Below are positions 12,316-25,072 of a DNA stretch of 64,000 nt, piece by piece. Position numbers and translations under genes: made by a program. Below the pieces are notes generated by a model that saw only the letters and a program-made list of their open reading frames with translations, was not told the DNA's origin and searched no databases. The stretch's first letter is position 1, and each line of letters begins with the position of its first letter. The stretch comes from Zelopaecilomyces penicillatus (lineage: Eukaryota > Ascomycota > Sordariomycetes > Hypocreales > Pseudodiploosporaceae): positions 4,092,001 to 4,156,000 of the forward strand of contig VCCP01000002.1 in assembly GCA_005765155.1 (NCBI GenBank), given 5' to 3'.

Positions 12316-13026
12316 CTACCTCTTTTTCCTGTTGACTGTAGTAAAGCCATCCTCATCTACTTCTGGTTCAGGCTTCTCCTTTCGAGCAGATACCAGCGCA
12401 GGTGCGTCATCCATGTCAACATCAGCACCTCCATCGTCACCATCCTCATCATCGTCATCAGACCCTGACTCCCAGTCTGTATCCTGATCCGCATCCTCTG
12501 CCTTTTTGAACATGTGGTCGACCTTGTTGCCCTTGAGATTGGCGAAGCGCTCCCTCAGCTTGTTGACCTCATCGAACTCGCCTATTGCGCACTGGGCTCG
12601 GGCTCTGATGATGTTTCCGGCGACTTCCATGCCCGAGTCGTCATCCGTGTTGACTTCAAACTCGTCGACCATGACCTGCAGCAACACTGTCTCGACATCC
12701 TCCAGGTCTGGCTCTTCAGGAGCAGTGGTGCCGGCCTTTTTTGCAGCCTGATTTGGCTGGGCGTCGGTGAATTCGGGGAACAGGTCAACAACCGCGCCGG
12801 CGAACCAGTCTCGTTTGTCTGCCGAGTCCGGACCACCCCAATTGTTCTGCACGGCGAGAGTCAAAGCTGGCCACAGATGCAGGGAATATGCCACGGCTTG
12901 CTCGAAGCTGGACTGACGAACAGCTGTATGCGCTTTGTTAGGAATATGTGTGCCATACAAACAATCATTGATTTATCCGTACGTACCTGCTGGTGGCAGC
13001 TGCGCCGCGTCTGTGGATGAGGCCAT
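12316..13026 (-). CDS. tsr2: Pre-rRNA processing protein Tsr2
   Basis: Exons 13026-12987 and 12923-12316 encode 215 residues. The N-terminal domain contains VQNNWGGPDSADKRDWF (WGG at about 42-44), the signature of the Tsr2 family. The C-terminal part is a long Asp/Glu run followed by a short basic end, VNRKKR. In yeast Tsr2 escorts ribosomal protein eS26 into pre-40S particles and is needed for 20S pre-rRNA cleavage (family knowledge). The acidic tail fits a chaperone that shields a basic ribosomal protein. The intron falls within an Ala codon. It shares a 385-bp divergent promoter region with the alpha/beta hydrolase gene. Confidence 0.93.
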
Positions 13027-13411
13027 TTTATTTTGGTGATTCTACCCGTTTGAATACCTCTTTTTGGCGGGGTTTTGGAGGGGCATGTACGAATGAATGG
13101 TACCAACGGTAGTACAATTTTTTTTGGTGTTCTCGCGCCGGAATTTGCCATGTGCATGCACGGACCATGCGGAATTGGCTGACTCCGGCCAATCCCACCC
13201 AAAGAGTAACAAAGAGGTACTTTGGTACTTTGACGCCCCATCACGGTGCCTCTGCCATCGACATGACATCATGCGGCCCCTGATGCAAGGACCTATCCCT
13301 TGCCAGCCATGTCACAGCTTGCGGGTTACTTTCTTAGGCAGAGAACCCAAACCCTCAACAAACGTCTTTGATCTTTAATGCCTGACTTTAGATGTGAGAG
13401 CAATCGCCAAA
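13027..13411. promoter_or_regulatory. divergent promoter region of tsr2 and the HSL-type hydrolase
   Basis: These 385 bp separate two start codons on opposite strands, so both promoters must lie here. I see no clear TATA box. A sequence CCAATCCCACCC near 13189-13201 contains a CCAAT element. Shared regulation is inferred from geometry only. Confidence 0.4.
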
Positions 13412-16156
13412 ATGAACAAACTAAACACCACATCCGTCTCGTTGGCAGTGACACCAACAGTGGTCTCCACCCTATTTTCACATGTACGTGGACAGCTAGT
13501 GACTATGCGGTATCAATTGGAATGGATGACGTTTCTCAAAGCGGAGCAAAGCATCCTTGGCGCCTTCAACTGACACCCGTATGATATTGCAGTACCTAAA
13601 TAAGAAGAAAACTCTCAAAGAACACCCCACAGCGTATTTGTCCTATGATGAGGGCCTACACCTAATCCGATCCTTTCTCGAATTCGCTTCCCACCACACT
13701 GTTGAGGAACTTCAGGCTTTCACGGCACAATGGGTGCCTCACCCGCAATGGGTCAAGGTCGAAAGCGTCAAGATATCGGATGAGCACTTACAACGCGCCG
13801 CCGAGCTTCTTCAGGAGCAGTTGGGACCTGATGGTATTCGACAGGTCGGTGGCCGAGAATGGTGGCAGTGGCGCAAACCCAAGTCTGTCTTGGAGGCAGA
13901 ATGGATCGAGATGAAGGCAGATGCGGCCGAACGAAAGAAGACCGAGAACCCGGGCAGACGTGTCATGATGTATATCCATGGGGGGGCCTATTACTTTGGA
14001 AGTGTCGACGAGCACCGGTACCAGATGCAGCGGCATGCCCGCAAGCTGAAAGCCAGAGTTTTCGCGCCGAGATACCGCTTGTCACCGCAATTCCCCTTTC
14101 CTTGTGGCCTTCATGACTGCTTGGCAGCCTATCTCTATCTACTCCAGACTCAGGATCCTAGCACTATCGTTCTCGCGGGCGACTCTGCTGGTGGTGGCAT
14201 GGCAATGTCGTTACTGTGTGTACTCAGGGACCAGGGATTGCCGCTCCCCGCTGGCGCTATCCTTCTTAGCCCTTGGGTAGATCTAACACACTCTTTCCCC
14301 AGTGTCGCTGGTGAAGCGCCACTGGACTATATCCCACAGTCGGGATTTCATCACAAGCCTTCCAGGGCTTGGCCACCACCAAATGATGATGACTTGGCCA
14401 TGTTGAAAGCCGAGGCAGAGAAGATCAAGGCACAGGGGACAAAGAAGACACCCTCTGTTGAGAAGCTAGAAGACAAACAGCAAGCACCCATTGCCCCGAA
14501 GGATGATGCGTCTCCCAAACCTCCGGTCAACGACGGCGGGATACATACAGATGAAAGTAAATTTTTAACTGTCAGTATCAAGGGGGAGCTAATCACCATG
14601 AAAGACCAGATCCAAGTATGTATAATTGCCTGACAGTTTAAAATGGCCAATACGGTAGCTAACGGAACAAGATGTATTCGACGAATGCCATGTTGGCACA
14701 CCCTCTCGTGAGCCCTATCATGCAAGCAACGCTTGGCGGACTGCCGCCTCTGTTAATCATGGTAGGAGGAGGCGAATTCCTTCGCGATGAGCAAATATAT
14801 CTGGCGCACAAGTGTGCAAATCCCACAAAATATGCACCAGCGCCAGAGATCTTGACAGAAGAGGGAAAGAGGCTCTTGGCCAAGTACAAACCCACCGACG
14901 TGCAGCTCCAGGTCTGGGACGACCTCTGCCACGTCGCTCCGACGCTGAGTTTTACCCGGCCTGCCAAATACATGTATAGGTCCGTCGCTCAATTTGGCGC
15001 CTGGGCTCTGGCGCGTGCTCAGAGCAGAGGCATTGACATTATGGACGACGATCAAATTTCCGTTATCACCACCTCGGGCTCTGAGACAGATGTTGGGTTG
15101 GAAGACCAGAGGCCGAAGGATGAGAAGCCGCAAGACCTTAATCTGCCCCCAGGCGAGGTGGGGAAGGCTGGAGATCCTCTCCCGGCTTTTCATAATCATA
15201 TGATTCGGCAGAGGGTTACTCGTAGCGGAGCCACCTTGCCTCTCGCACCCGAAGCAGAACTTCCTGGCTGCTGTGCTAATCCGAGTGACATCGGTGTCAT
15301 CAAGGAGGGTCCTGTCCAGAAGTGGCTAGAGACCAAGAAACAATGGGACAGCAAGTATGCAACGGCAAAGGCCAAGGTCCACAAAAAGATCATTAAGGAT
15401 ATGGTCACCGGGTATCAGGCATTCGGACCAGGCGAGAATCCTCCGCCAAGTGCGCTCGCGGGACGCAGGAGGGCGGATGCCGAGATGGTGGACAAGAAGA
15501 AGACGAGGAGCATTGGCCTTGCACTCTGGTCTCTGTGGGGATCGAAGCATGACGAAATGACTGTTGAGCGAGAGCAAAAGGCAGACCGTGAGCCAGAAGT
15601 CCAGGCTGTCACTTCCAACGACGGCCAAGGGGCAAGGCCATTCCCTGAAATCAGAGATCAGGGCGATGCTCCAGCATCACCTGGTGCAGAAGGTCGGCGA
15701 AACTCGAACCATCGAACAGTCACCGATGAGAACCAGACTGGGAGCGGCAAGGATGACGAAGATACGGCCGTTGCGCAGCTTCTCAGTCTCCGCAGAGAGC
15801 AGGAGGCGTCCCATTCTGGGCTCCTCAGTCCGAATTATGTGCCTGAGACGGGTGTGGCTGGCAAACGTCCGTTCCTTGACGGTATCGCGCTACCCTTCAG
15901 CCTCAACAAGGACGCCGAAACAGCGAGCATGATGACGCTCCATTCAGCGATGAGCCCTGCCCCGAGCTCGCGGCCCATGAGCCCAGCGGATTCCAGAACA
16001 GATATGCAGCTTCGGCCAGCAAGTGTTATCATTGCGGCGGAAAGCGCCGAAGTTGAACGACCTGGAATCGAGACCTTCGTAACGGCGTACGAGGAACTGC
16101 CACAGGTTGGAAAGGCGAATGAGCAGAAGGGAGCTACCGTTGCCGGCTCATCGTAG
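13412..16156 (+). CDS. HSL-type alpha/beta hydrolase with long disordered tail
   Basis: Exons 13412-13483, 13593-14615 and 14672-16156 encode 859 residues. Start choice: ATG at 13412 sits in CCAAAATG and its exon joins SHYLNKK in frame across a GTACGT...GCAG intron with a CTGAC branch site. The oxyanion motif IHGGAYYFGS starts near residue 152 and the nucleophile elbow GDSAGGGMA gives Ser222. The likely acid is Asp404 (GGGEFLRDE) and the base His452 (DDLCHV), so the alpha/beta hydrolase-3 (hormone-sensitive lipase type) triad looks complete. A Lys/Pro-rich insert of about 70 residues (roughly 280-350) sits between the two catalytic halves. The last 380 residues are low complexity. A role in lipid or ester hydrolysis is likely; the substrate is unknown. 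Confidence 0.85.
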
Positions 16157-16565
16157 TGAACCAGATGAGGATGTGTCTCATGCGTCATCTGGAGTATTAT
16201 TGTATTAGGAAACGAACAAACAACGACTGATATCCTCTGTATGGGTTCCGTGGCGCATTCTTTCTAATAGTTTTTTGTTTATCCTTTTTGTCAATAGCCT
16301 AGATAGTATTGTAGATGAAGCTTCACAAACAAGCGTTTTTAACGTCTTCCGTCTACTCATCATACAAAACGGTGGTGGTGGTGATACATGGCCCCGGGGA
16401 TTTATTATGTACAAGTTACGTGAAGATGATCCCCCATCTTTCATTTATCAGAAACTCCTCTGCCCATATCCCACTCAAACCCCCATTATCCTTTCTCCAA
16501 TGGATTCACCAACTTCATTGTCGGCCGTGTGGATTCGTCATGGATGAATACTAACTGTCATTCGC
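16157..16565. other. 3' flanks of convergent genes
   Basis: These 409 bp lie between the stop codons of the hydrolase and mL41 and hold their 3' untranslated regions. A short GGT repeat is present near 16371-16380. No gene is seen. Confidence 0.5.
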
Positions 16566-17059
16566 TCAATCAACTCCGTTGTAGCGTTTCCACTGCTCGA
16601 CATAAAAGTACGGGTCTTGCGGTCCCTTTTCCAAGCCTTTGTAGTCTCCGGGTTCCGATCGAATCTGCCGGCTGACAAACGGCGTGAGCTATAGTTATGG
16701 ACAAAACATTGTCAGTATGTTCTTCTTTTCATCTGCTACTGCATGCATATTCAAGTCGAGTAGAGAAATTCTTCAGACGCCGCTATTCTCCCTCAATGCT
16801 GTCGCGGAGCACAACCCAAGGCTTGGCCTTCTTTTTCTCTGTTCCGCCACTCTTCCCTTTCCCTTACCTTGAAGTCCTTGAGGCTCTGAGGCACAGTATA
16901 TGTGCGCACTTTGTTCCACTCAATCACGAATCCACCGTACTTTGTGTGTCGACCCATGGAGCCTGTGCGATTTCCCTTGTAGAAACCACGGCCGACATCC
17001 TTCGTGGTGAGCTTGAGATGGCGGTATTTGCCGACGAAGAGAGCTTGGGTGGGTCTCAT
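16566..17059 (-). CDS. mrpl27: Mitochondrial ribosomal protein mL41 (MRPL27 family)
   Basis: Exons 17059-16868 and 16688-16566 encode 104 residues. The sequence begins MRPTQALFVGKYRHLKLTTK and contains DVGRGFYKGNRTGSMGRHTK and GGFVIEW, characteristic of the mitochondrial large-subunit protein called L27 in yeast and mL41 in the unified scheme. It ends with PYFYVEQWKRYNG. The 179-bp intron is one of the longest in the window. The protein is small and basic at its N-terminus, as expected for import into the mitochondrial matrix and binding to rRNA. The frame remains open upstream of the chosen ATG, but family similarity begins at this methionine. Confidence 0.92.
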
Positions 17060-18056
17060 GGCTGCTGATGCGACAGCGTTGTGCGGCGCTTGTTTTGTTT
17101 TATTATTCCGTTTGTTTGGCAAATGCAATTGGGCTGGGACCCTTGTGTCGTCGGCTGTCGTTGCGTTCCAAGTCGTTGTCGCTGGTAGTTTGATGATGAG
17201 TTTGAGTTTGGCTCTTGAATTTCGTGGTTGCTTGGCCTGGCGTGTGTGGGGCCAACAACCACCCACCGTCCAATCAGGCATCTCTTTACAATACCCAAGC
17301 CAAACTGTGGTAACATCACGTTCTATAATCCTCCAACTGTTCATTGTTCAACTTGTCGCAGACAATACTTCTAAGCCATAATGCTATAATCCCATCATAT
17401 ATTGGAACGACAAAGCCTATAGTTCAATGATGTTGGCAGCCACGAGACCAAGGTGTTATGCATAGCCTCTTTCCAGATGGTGTCCCGTCTTGGCTTCAGG
17501 AGCAAGCCTAAGCTTCTAGATCTTAACAGAACCTACACTTGCATCATGTTTATGAAATACTGGCACCCATTGAAGCATTCTCATCGCAGTGCGTCCTTTG
17601 ATAGACAATTAATATGTCGGGGGCTTACTGTGCGCTTGCCACCTATGGTGCAGATTTTGGGCAATGGGTGCGACCTGCGTCGGCGATCGGCATTGTTCCG
17701 ATTCCGCGATTACCTGGCAGGTCACCCTTGAAGCTCGTCAAGCTCCCGTCCGAACAGACGACTTTGCAGTATCTTTTGCGCAAACCTGCCCTGACTGTCG
17801 CCTGAATACGCCTTTACGACCTGAGGATGTCCGTATAGCCGTTTATGGGCCCGAAAACTGGATTCAGTTATTGCTTCGACACTCTTTGAGCTAAGTGCAG
17901 GGGCGTGGCTATTAAGCTTAGTTAGTGGGCTGCTGCTAGGGCGAGGGGCATATGCTAACATTGTACCAGCTCTGACGACGTCAGCCCAGCACATGCCTCT
18001 CAGCCCGTGATCGCATACCAGCCGGCCTATGTCTTCGAGATATCCTACTTTTCACG
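17060..18056. other. divergent promoter region of mL41 and TRAPPC11 genes
   Basis: About 1 kb lies between two divergent start codons. It contains no clear TATA box and only short chance open frames. Confidence 0.45.
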
Positions 18057-21000
18057 ATGGATGGATACCCTGCGGGAAGCCTGGATCATAATGTACCATT
18101 TCTTATCGCAGCGGGGTTGAACTCAAAAGCCGCGGAGTTGCCGCTCGACGATGAGTTGAAGGGTCAAGAAATACTGCTCCGATCTGAGCTGCCTATTGTA
18201 GAAAACAAGGAAGCCAAAGTGCTCGAGGAGTATTTTGATCATATAAACAACAAAGGATTGTCTTGGACTGCAGTGCCTCGGGAGGAGCCGTTCCGATGGC
18301 GCATCAAGACATTGGGCAGGGTAAGTTGAAGCTGAAAAAAAAATCATTGTCAAAGCCATTGAGCTGTGCATCCTGACAACGGAGTAGTCCCTCCTTCTAC
18401 CACCTCGAAAAGCCCAACTTCCCGACTCGATTGAGCCTCTGGAATCTACGCCAATACTGCACTCTCCTTTTTCACCTCTGAGTCCTGTGTCAACCCTATA
18501 CCCCGATGGTTTGCTGGATGCGTTATGGGTCAAGAAGCACCAAGAGATGGTCCCCAGTATCTATACATGTTTTTATACCTTGACGAATGATCCCACCACT
18601 ACAACTCTTTTCGATAACAAGTTGAAGATGGATGTTAGTGCTATCAGAACAGGGTTAGCGAGGTCTGGGTATAAAACGCGGCTGGCCGTGATTTTGCTCG
18701 GGGAACAAATCGATGGACGTGCCCCACTCATTGATGGCATACAAGACCGATTAGAGAATATTCGAAGAGGGTCCGGGCTGGATCCCAAGTCAATATTCTT
18801 CATCCCACCCCAAGAGTCTCCAGCGGAGCTGAGGCGGGTATCAGATAGCATCCTGTCTGTACTGTACAATACCGCCGTGGACTACTACAGGGACTTAGGG
18901 AGACATGCTAGAAAAAAGCGTTCCCGAGGTTTTGCTCCACAGCCCACAGTCCCGCCAACGTCTGGTACTTCCCAGACGCTGTCACTTTCTGACTGGAACT
19001 TTCGTTATGATTTCAAGGCTGCGGTTTTCGCCGAGTTTCGTCAAGAGGCCGAGCCTGCTATTAGATCCTTTGAGCAGGCGTACGAGATATTACTAGGTCA
19101 AGACGTGCTCGACATCATTCCTAGCTGGAGCCCTCGCTGGAACGAAGCTCGTCTTTTAGCAGATATCGTCGCTATTCGCTGCCTCCGGCTGCATCTTTGG
19201 ATGGGGCAAACGAGCTTAGCAGTGAGGAGGTGGCAGGCCCATCGAGACCGTATCGCCGACTTTGCCGATCGCCGAGGACGAGGGACCAATAATTACGGAT
19301 GGCAGGCTTGGGAAGCGCGTTGGGCTACAGCCATGGCCAATTTGATGGAGAGGGTCGATATTCCGGGCTTAGCACCTTCAACAATGAATATTTTCCTCCA
19401 ACCTGAGAAAGCTGTCATGGGAGAGCGTTTGCAACCCTGGGAGCTCTTACACCATACTGGATATTGGTATCGTATAGCTGCGCGACACATTGCAGCTCGT
19501 CGAACACTGGCACGCATGATGCCAGAGGAGGATAGACAAGCCCCAGACACATCACACTCAACAAATGCTTCAGGCAAGTCATCATATACTTACGACACAT
19601 ACCTGTGTCCGGCTCCCCACGAAGAATTCCCCTTGGAAGGATTGGGGGTAAACCACGCAAAACTCATCATCGACAGCCTCATGAATGCGCGATGTCATTT
19701 TCAAGCACGCAAGCAGCTCCGAATTGCTGCTGAAGTTTCTCTAGAGTGCGCAAGAGAGATGGCTTCCCTCGGAGCTTGGTCAGATGCTGTAGCTATCCTC
19801 CGGACGTTGTGGGAAGACATGTCCTTCAAATCAGGGTGGTGGCTAGACATCACGGAAGAGATTTGCTGGTTGATGAGGCGGGCAGCTGCAGAATCTGGAA
19901 ATGCGGATCTAGTGGTTTCAGTCGACTGGGAGCTGATGAGTAACAGTACGTTGGATGCATAAACGATAAATCCTTTAGAGATTCCCCCCCTACTAACGTA
20001 TGGCATCTATTAGGATTCAATCGACGGCCTCATTGGCATTACGATCTCAACAGGTCGCTAGACGGTGTCACGGCAGCAGCTCGACCTACAGTCAGCTTGC
20101 AGGACACCAAAGTCGCCTCATTTATCTCCGCTGCGTTCATGTTCCGGAATAAGGAGAGTAGGGCAGGTGACAGTTGCACAACCCAACTCTCGCTCAGGTC
20201 AGATGCCCTGAAAGGCGCTGCTTCGGTGGTACTAGCCTCAGTGCGGGTGGATTTTGAAGGCAGCCTCAAGCCCATCGTGTTGGAGCATGATCCAACCTTG
20301 GAAGAAACAAGCTCAAGCTCTGCGGAGGATAGCACCGTCATATGCCCTGTTAAGTTGACAGATGGGCCTGTACAAGGCGACGACGACGACGACGAGAATC
20401 CGGCACGTATTCGAGGGCGGTGTAATTTGACACTGAAGCCGGGGCAGACTCGCGTGTTTGAGATGAACACGCCTCTGCGAGAGCCAGGAGAGGTAACAGC
20501 GTCTTCTGTTACACTGACATATCGGAATAAGGCTTTCGATCTGGACTATACGTTGAAGTTCCGGGATACGGATAAGACTGCTGGGTGGTTCGTCCAGGGA
20601 TCGGCGAAGCCAAGTCACTACAGGCCCGACGGACATGTTTTGAATATACAACCTCGTCCACCTAAGATGGAGATCAAATTGGTGGAAGCCTTGGATCAAT
20701 ATTACGCCAACGAGCCACTGAAGTTGCACATCACGTTGCTCAATGGAGAAGAGGAAACAGCAAATGTCAAGTTGCATGTTCACATATCGGGGCATACGAT
20801 TCCAGCTTTTCATGTCCGGGCAGGGGATGAAGAACGAAGCGTGGAGGGTGGCGAAGAGGAAACTCGAATGACAGGGCTTAGCCTCAATAGCATTGCCAGC
20901 TCATCATCGTTGGATACAGTTCTCAGTATAGGGGCAGCCTCATCGCCAACAACGTATGATGTGGAGGTACGGGCGGTGTACCATTTGCAGTCGGATACAG

Positions 21001-21926
21001 CGACACCAATAACGCAATCCATATCCATTCGACTGAACATTGTCAACGCATTCGAGGCCAACTACGACTTGGTACCACGACTTCACACAGACACCTGGCC
21101 TAGCCTATTCGACTACGAAGGCCTGCAGAGTCAATCTGAAAGCGACAATGCTACAGTACAAGCCAGTGGATTAGCACAGCGCTGGTGTTTGATCTGCCAT
21201 TATGCGTCGTTTGCAACTGAGGATCTGGATGTATTAGGCCTGGATATGAGAGTAGCATCGTGCGTTGGCGGAGCAAGCAGCAACGTGGTAGAACGACCCG
21301 AGGTGCCCAAGAGCGGCATTGTTGTGGCACCGAAGACAATGCACGAGGCTCAGTTTGAGTTGACGGCACAGAAGCCCAGTTTAGATGACCGACAGTCTGT
21401 AACTCTGGACTTGGAGTTTATTATTCGCTGGCGGAGAAGGGGGCGCGACCAAGAAGTTGACGGGAGTGGCATCAACACAACAGTAATGAAGGTTGGCGAG
21501 TACCTTGTCCTAGGAACAGAACCGCGAGTGCTCGCCTCTGTACATCACGGCGCGGAGGAGACAGGTGGGCTGGTGCAGCTGGATCTTACCATTGAGAATC
21601 CGTCGAGCCACTTTTTAACGTTTGGGTTAACAATGGACCCGAGCGATACATTTGCGTTCTCAGGGGCAAAGCAGACGACGATACATCTGCTGCCCATATC
21701 TCGGCGGACACAATCTTACCGGCTGCTGCCGCTAGAGCGAGGCATCTACGTACGACCGGGACTAGTAGTGAGGGACAAGTACTTTCAAAAAGTGCTGCGG
21801 ATTATCCCCACGGAAGGTACGAAGATTGATAAAGATGGGCTGCTGGTATGGGTGCCGGGAGGAACGGATCAAAGGAGCGGCGATGAGGGGGATGAAGGCG
21901 AGCTGGAGGAGCTAAAGGAACCATGA
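18057..21926 (+). CDS. TRAPP complex subunit TRAPPC11-like (foie gras/Gryzun)
   Basis: Exons 18057-18320, 18388-19945 and 20014-21926 encode 1244 residues. After a divergent N-terminal segment, a foie-gras domain begins near residue 286 with SDWNFRYDFKAAVFAEFRQE, the most conserved motif of TRAPPC11. Helical-repeat-like sequence follows. The C-terminal half is beta-rich and ends in a Gryzun-type region with ERGIYVRPGLVVRD near the end. TRAPPC11 is part of the TRAPP III tethering complex, acting as a Rab-GEF scaffold in ER-Golgi and autophagy traffic (family knowledge). The last intron splits an Arg codon, giving NSRFNRRPHWHYDL. An acidic DDDDE tract lies near residue 700. Length is close to the usual 1100-1250 residues. 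Confidence 0.88.
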
Positions 21927-24900
21927 TGGCGGGATGAAAGTGCTGCAGTATTCTGGAGGATGGAGGGTAGCCTCCTACTGTATGTAGGTGTGCGGTATGT
22001 AGTGCAGTGCATACATGTGAAACCATTTGTCTAAGATGAGTGAGTCAGAGGCTCCGGGGAAAGCGGTGTTGTGCATGGCGGCAGGCAGCCTCTGGCGGCG
22101 CTTTTTGCTCTGTGGGTGTTGAGAGCGAATACCATTTACTTTTTTTAAAGTCGATTGACAAAGCGGTTTGCGTCATTCTGTGCTTGGTTGTTTCCGACTT
22201 GCGTAATAACTAAAATGAGACCTGTGTTATGGCATATTTGAAGACTTCTCTTCATAGGTGCTTACTACTATTGTTGATTATACTGGTGTATTGCATGATG
22301 AGTGCACAAGACACCAGTAACAGGAGGTGAATGAAGACAGGAGATACATAGATACACAGCAGACCGGAGGGTTTTGCGTAGACGGGGGTTACATTACGGA
22401 GGTGGGAGTCGGGGCTTAAAAAGAACGTGGTGAAGTGGTGATTCATAGCTGGTGTTTGGGACTCGAACCATCCCTGTTAGGGCCATGGCTTGCCTAAAAA
22501 GTACTGCCCTACCTATTGTAGGATCTAAGACTAAAAAGTCGCAGGATGAATGAGTAGTAGTACAAAGGGAACCATTATTACAACTTACAGTGGGTTGTAG
22601 CTACGGATGCCCCCATAGTTTTATTTGATGAACTACTACTACCTAGTATGATATGATAACCAACATCTTCGGGGCCGAGTTGCGAGTTTCAGAGAAACGG
22701 ACTAAGCCGAGCAGGCCTGTTCGACCGAGTAGCGAGTAAAGAGCGAGTAGCGAAACAGCGAGACGGGCGGCCGCGGGTTGCGAAGCAGCTACCGCTTTTT
22801 CGTATTTTTTTATTCTCCAATTATTATCATTATTAGTCCATAGCGATATTCATTCATATTCATGCTATAGCATAATCAAAGCGTTGAATGTAACAATGTC
22901 CCTCTCGATGAGAGTTGCTGTTGTTGTTGTTTCACTGATCGGAGGGAGCCTGCCACGGATCGACTAGCGGAAAGTGGGGTGGGCAGGCTCGGGGTTAGGG
23001 GTGATAAGGGAGGAGGGAAAAGAAAGGCTTGTGTTGTTGGGTGCGGATAGTTTAGAAGTGCGAGAACGCTCCAACCTTGGCCATGCGTCGGATAGCGGGA
23101 CGGTAAGATGACGGGACTGGGGGTATTGGGGATGTCAGATGGGCTAATCCAGAGTTAAGAATACCGAGTGTGACGTCCGTAGTATGGTAGTACGGAGTAG
23201 GAGTTGGTTAATTCCGGTGTCTTGCCTTTTTGGGGGGGGGGGGGATGTTTCTGTTTCTATTTTCCCCCATTTGGGAGGGTTTGAGATACAACGGGCACGC
23301 ACATACGTAGTAATTACGGCCAATGTCTGCAGCAGAAGACACATGGATGGGATGTCTCTGACCGCTGTCTGAGTTTGTTGTTGTGTGAGGTGAGTCACGA
23401 GCTGGGCGTGAATGTGGCGTAGGATATGGGCGGAAATTTGGAGGGCCGGATTCACGATGGTGAGCCTCATGGATGCACGTTTTTAAAAACAGCCCCCAAT
23501 AGCTATAGGTGACGATATGGAAGTTTTGTAGAATGCTAATTACTAAAAGAAGCCAGCGCAGAGACAAGGCTTGGTGCATCATGGCATCATGGCATCATGG
23601 CAAATGGTAAATGGTATCAAAAGGGTCTTTTCCCTTCCTGATCGTTTCATCATCACCAGCACATCTCAGATCGCCCCACCTCCTGGGGAATGACACAAAC
23701 TCCCCCATGCCACATGCGCAAAAAAGCTTTTATTTGCTTGCTTGGCACTTGGCAACATCTCCACAAACCCCTGCCAGCTCGGACGTCGGCCTTGCTACCA
23801 AGTCCGCGGCTTACTTGCTTATTTTGTGGGTTGCTTTCACAGCTTGCCAACACAATGGCTGTTGCCTGCCTGCTCTCCTGGTCAATAGTAGAGTAGGCAA
23901 CTTGACGAAAACCACAGACAAGGCTACGCTACCATAGGTACCTACCTACCTTAGTACCTACTTACAGAAAGACAATCTGTGGCGTGAACTGTACAGGCAT
24001 CATAATGCGCCGCGCGTTTGTCCGTCTGTTCGTTACGCCGTCCTCCGAGCCACAAAAACCTAGATTAAACGACGACCACAAGCTTGTTAACAAGTTCATC
24101 CCAACATGCGCCCCCCATTGTATCCCTGCACAACTCGGCCAGGGCCTTCGGAGTGGGTCTGGTCGGTTGCTGCCGACGTAGGCTAAATTTGACGGATTAT
24201 TTTTCATTAGCCTGTGGGACAGACAATACGTAGTAGAGGGATTGGATGCAGCCCTCCACGCATCATTGATCCCCCCCCCTATTGAAGCTCATCGGGGGTA
24301 CTCTTGGCACTCTATCCGCCCCCGTTGTTCCTTTGCATTGGGGCCTTTTAGCAGAGCTGAAAAAAAAAGGGAACCAAAAAGCAAGGGTCTTTGTGGGCAA
24401 ATGCACGAAAGAGAGCCTAGTTGGAACCAGTAACGTCATGGTAAAACCCACCGCCACGCGAAAAGGTTGTCCGACCTGCGCGCTCGGAATAGAAATTCTC
24501 GAAAAAAAAGTTGCGCGGCTGTTGATCCGACACCATGCTGCTTGATTGCTTGCTAAGCGACAGGTCATGTCATGGATCGTGCTTGACCCCAATTTCTACT
24601 TAATAGGCGCCAGTGACGCCCTCGTGATAACCGCCTGTCAGCACTCCTCATCTTCTCTTTCTTCCCATTACTCTTTCCCCCTTCCCGGCCATCTTCTGCA
24701 AAGCTGGTTCCTCGTCTTTGGATTGGACGGATTAAGGTGGTTGAATGAATGAGCACATGAACTCGACATATTTAATACAATAGGAGAATATATCTATATC
24801 CGCCACAGCAAAAAGGACGACAGCAATCTCACATTTCAAAAATTCCCTGGGCCGAGGCAGCCGCTTTGAAGTCCAACGGGGCGTCGTTAGTTCAATATCA

Positions 24901-25072
24901 ATCAATTCGCATGTTAGTAGCATCGACATTCGCCACGCCCGTCTGGACACGGCCCAGTTTCTACTAAAAGAGGAGGAAGACGGATTGATTTTTCATTGGG
25001 GATATCATCTTCATTTCTTTCTGTTTCGTGCATCCTTTTTTACCTACAACCTACTTAATTGGGTACATCACA
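21927..25072. other. 3.1 kb intergenic region upstream of the MFS gene
   Basis: No convincing gene is seen here. It holds GCGAG-type repeats around 22728-22775, a 13-nt G run at 23232-23244, a tandem ATGGCATC repeat near 23578-23601, and TACCTACC repeats near 23939-23965. One AP-1-type TTACTAA site is at about 23540. A tRNA-like TCGAACC motif near 22460 does not fold into a tRNA. Confidence 0.5.
23232..23244. repeat. G13 homopolymer
   Basis: A run of thirteen G residues is followed by ATG and lies in intergenic DNA. Such runs are prone to length change and sequencing error. Confidence 0.9.

Noticed and set aside
12514..13020. 168-codon frame antisense to tsr2
   Set aside because: It runs over the acidic and WGG regions of a well-supported gene and across its intron; it is explained as a shadow frame.
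16793..17344. 183-codon minus-strand frame extending mL41 upstream
   Set aside because: Similarity to mL41 starts at the methionine at 17059; the upstream part is low-quality sequence over the promoter, and the frame runs into the intron on the other side.
22440..22500. tRNA-like GGTTCGAGTCCC motif on the minus strand
   Set aside because: The T-stem does not pair properly around the TTCGAGT loop, and no acceptor or anticodon stem can be built.
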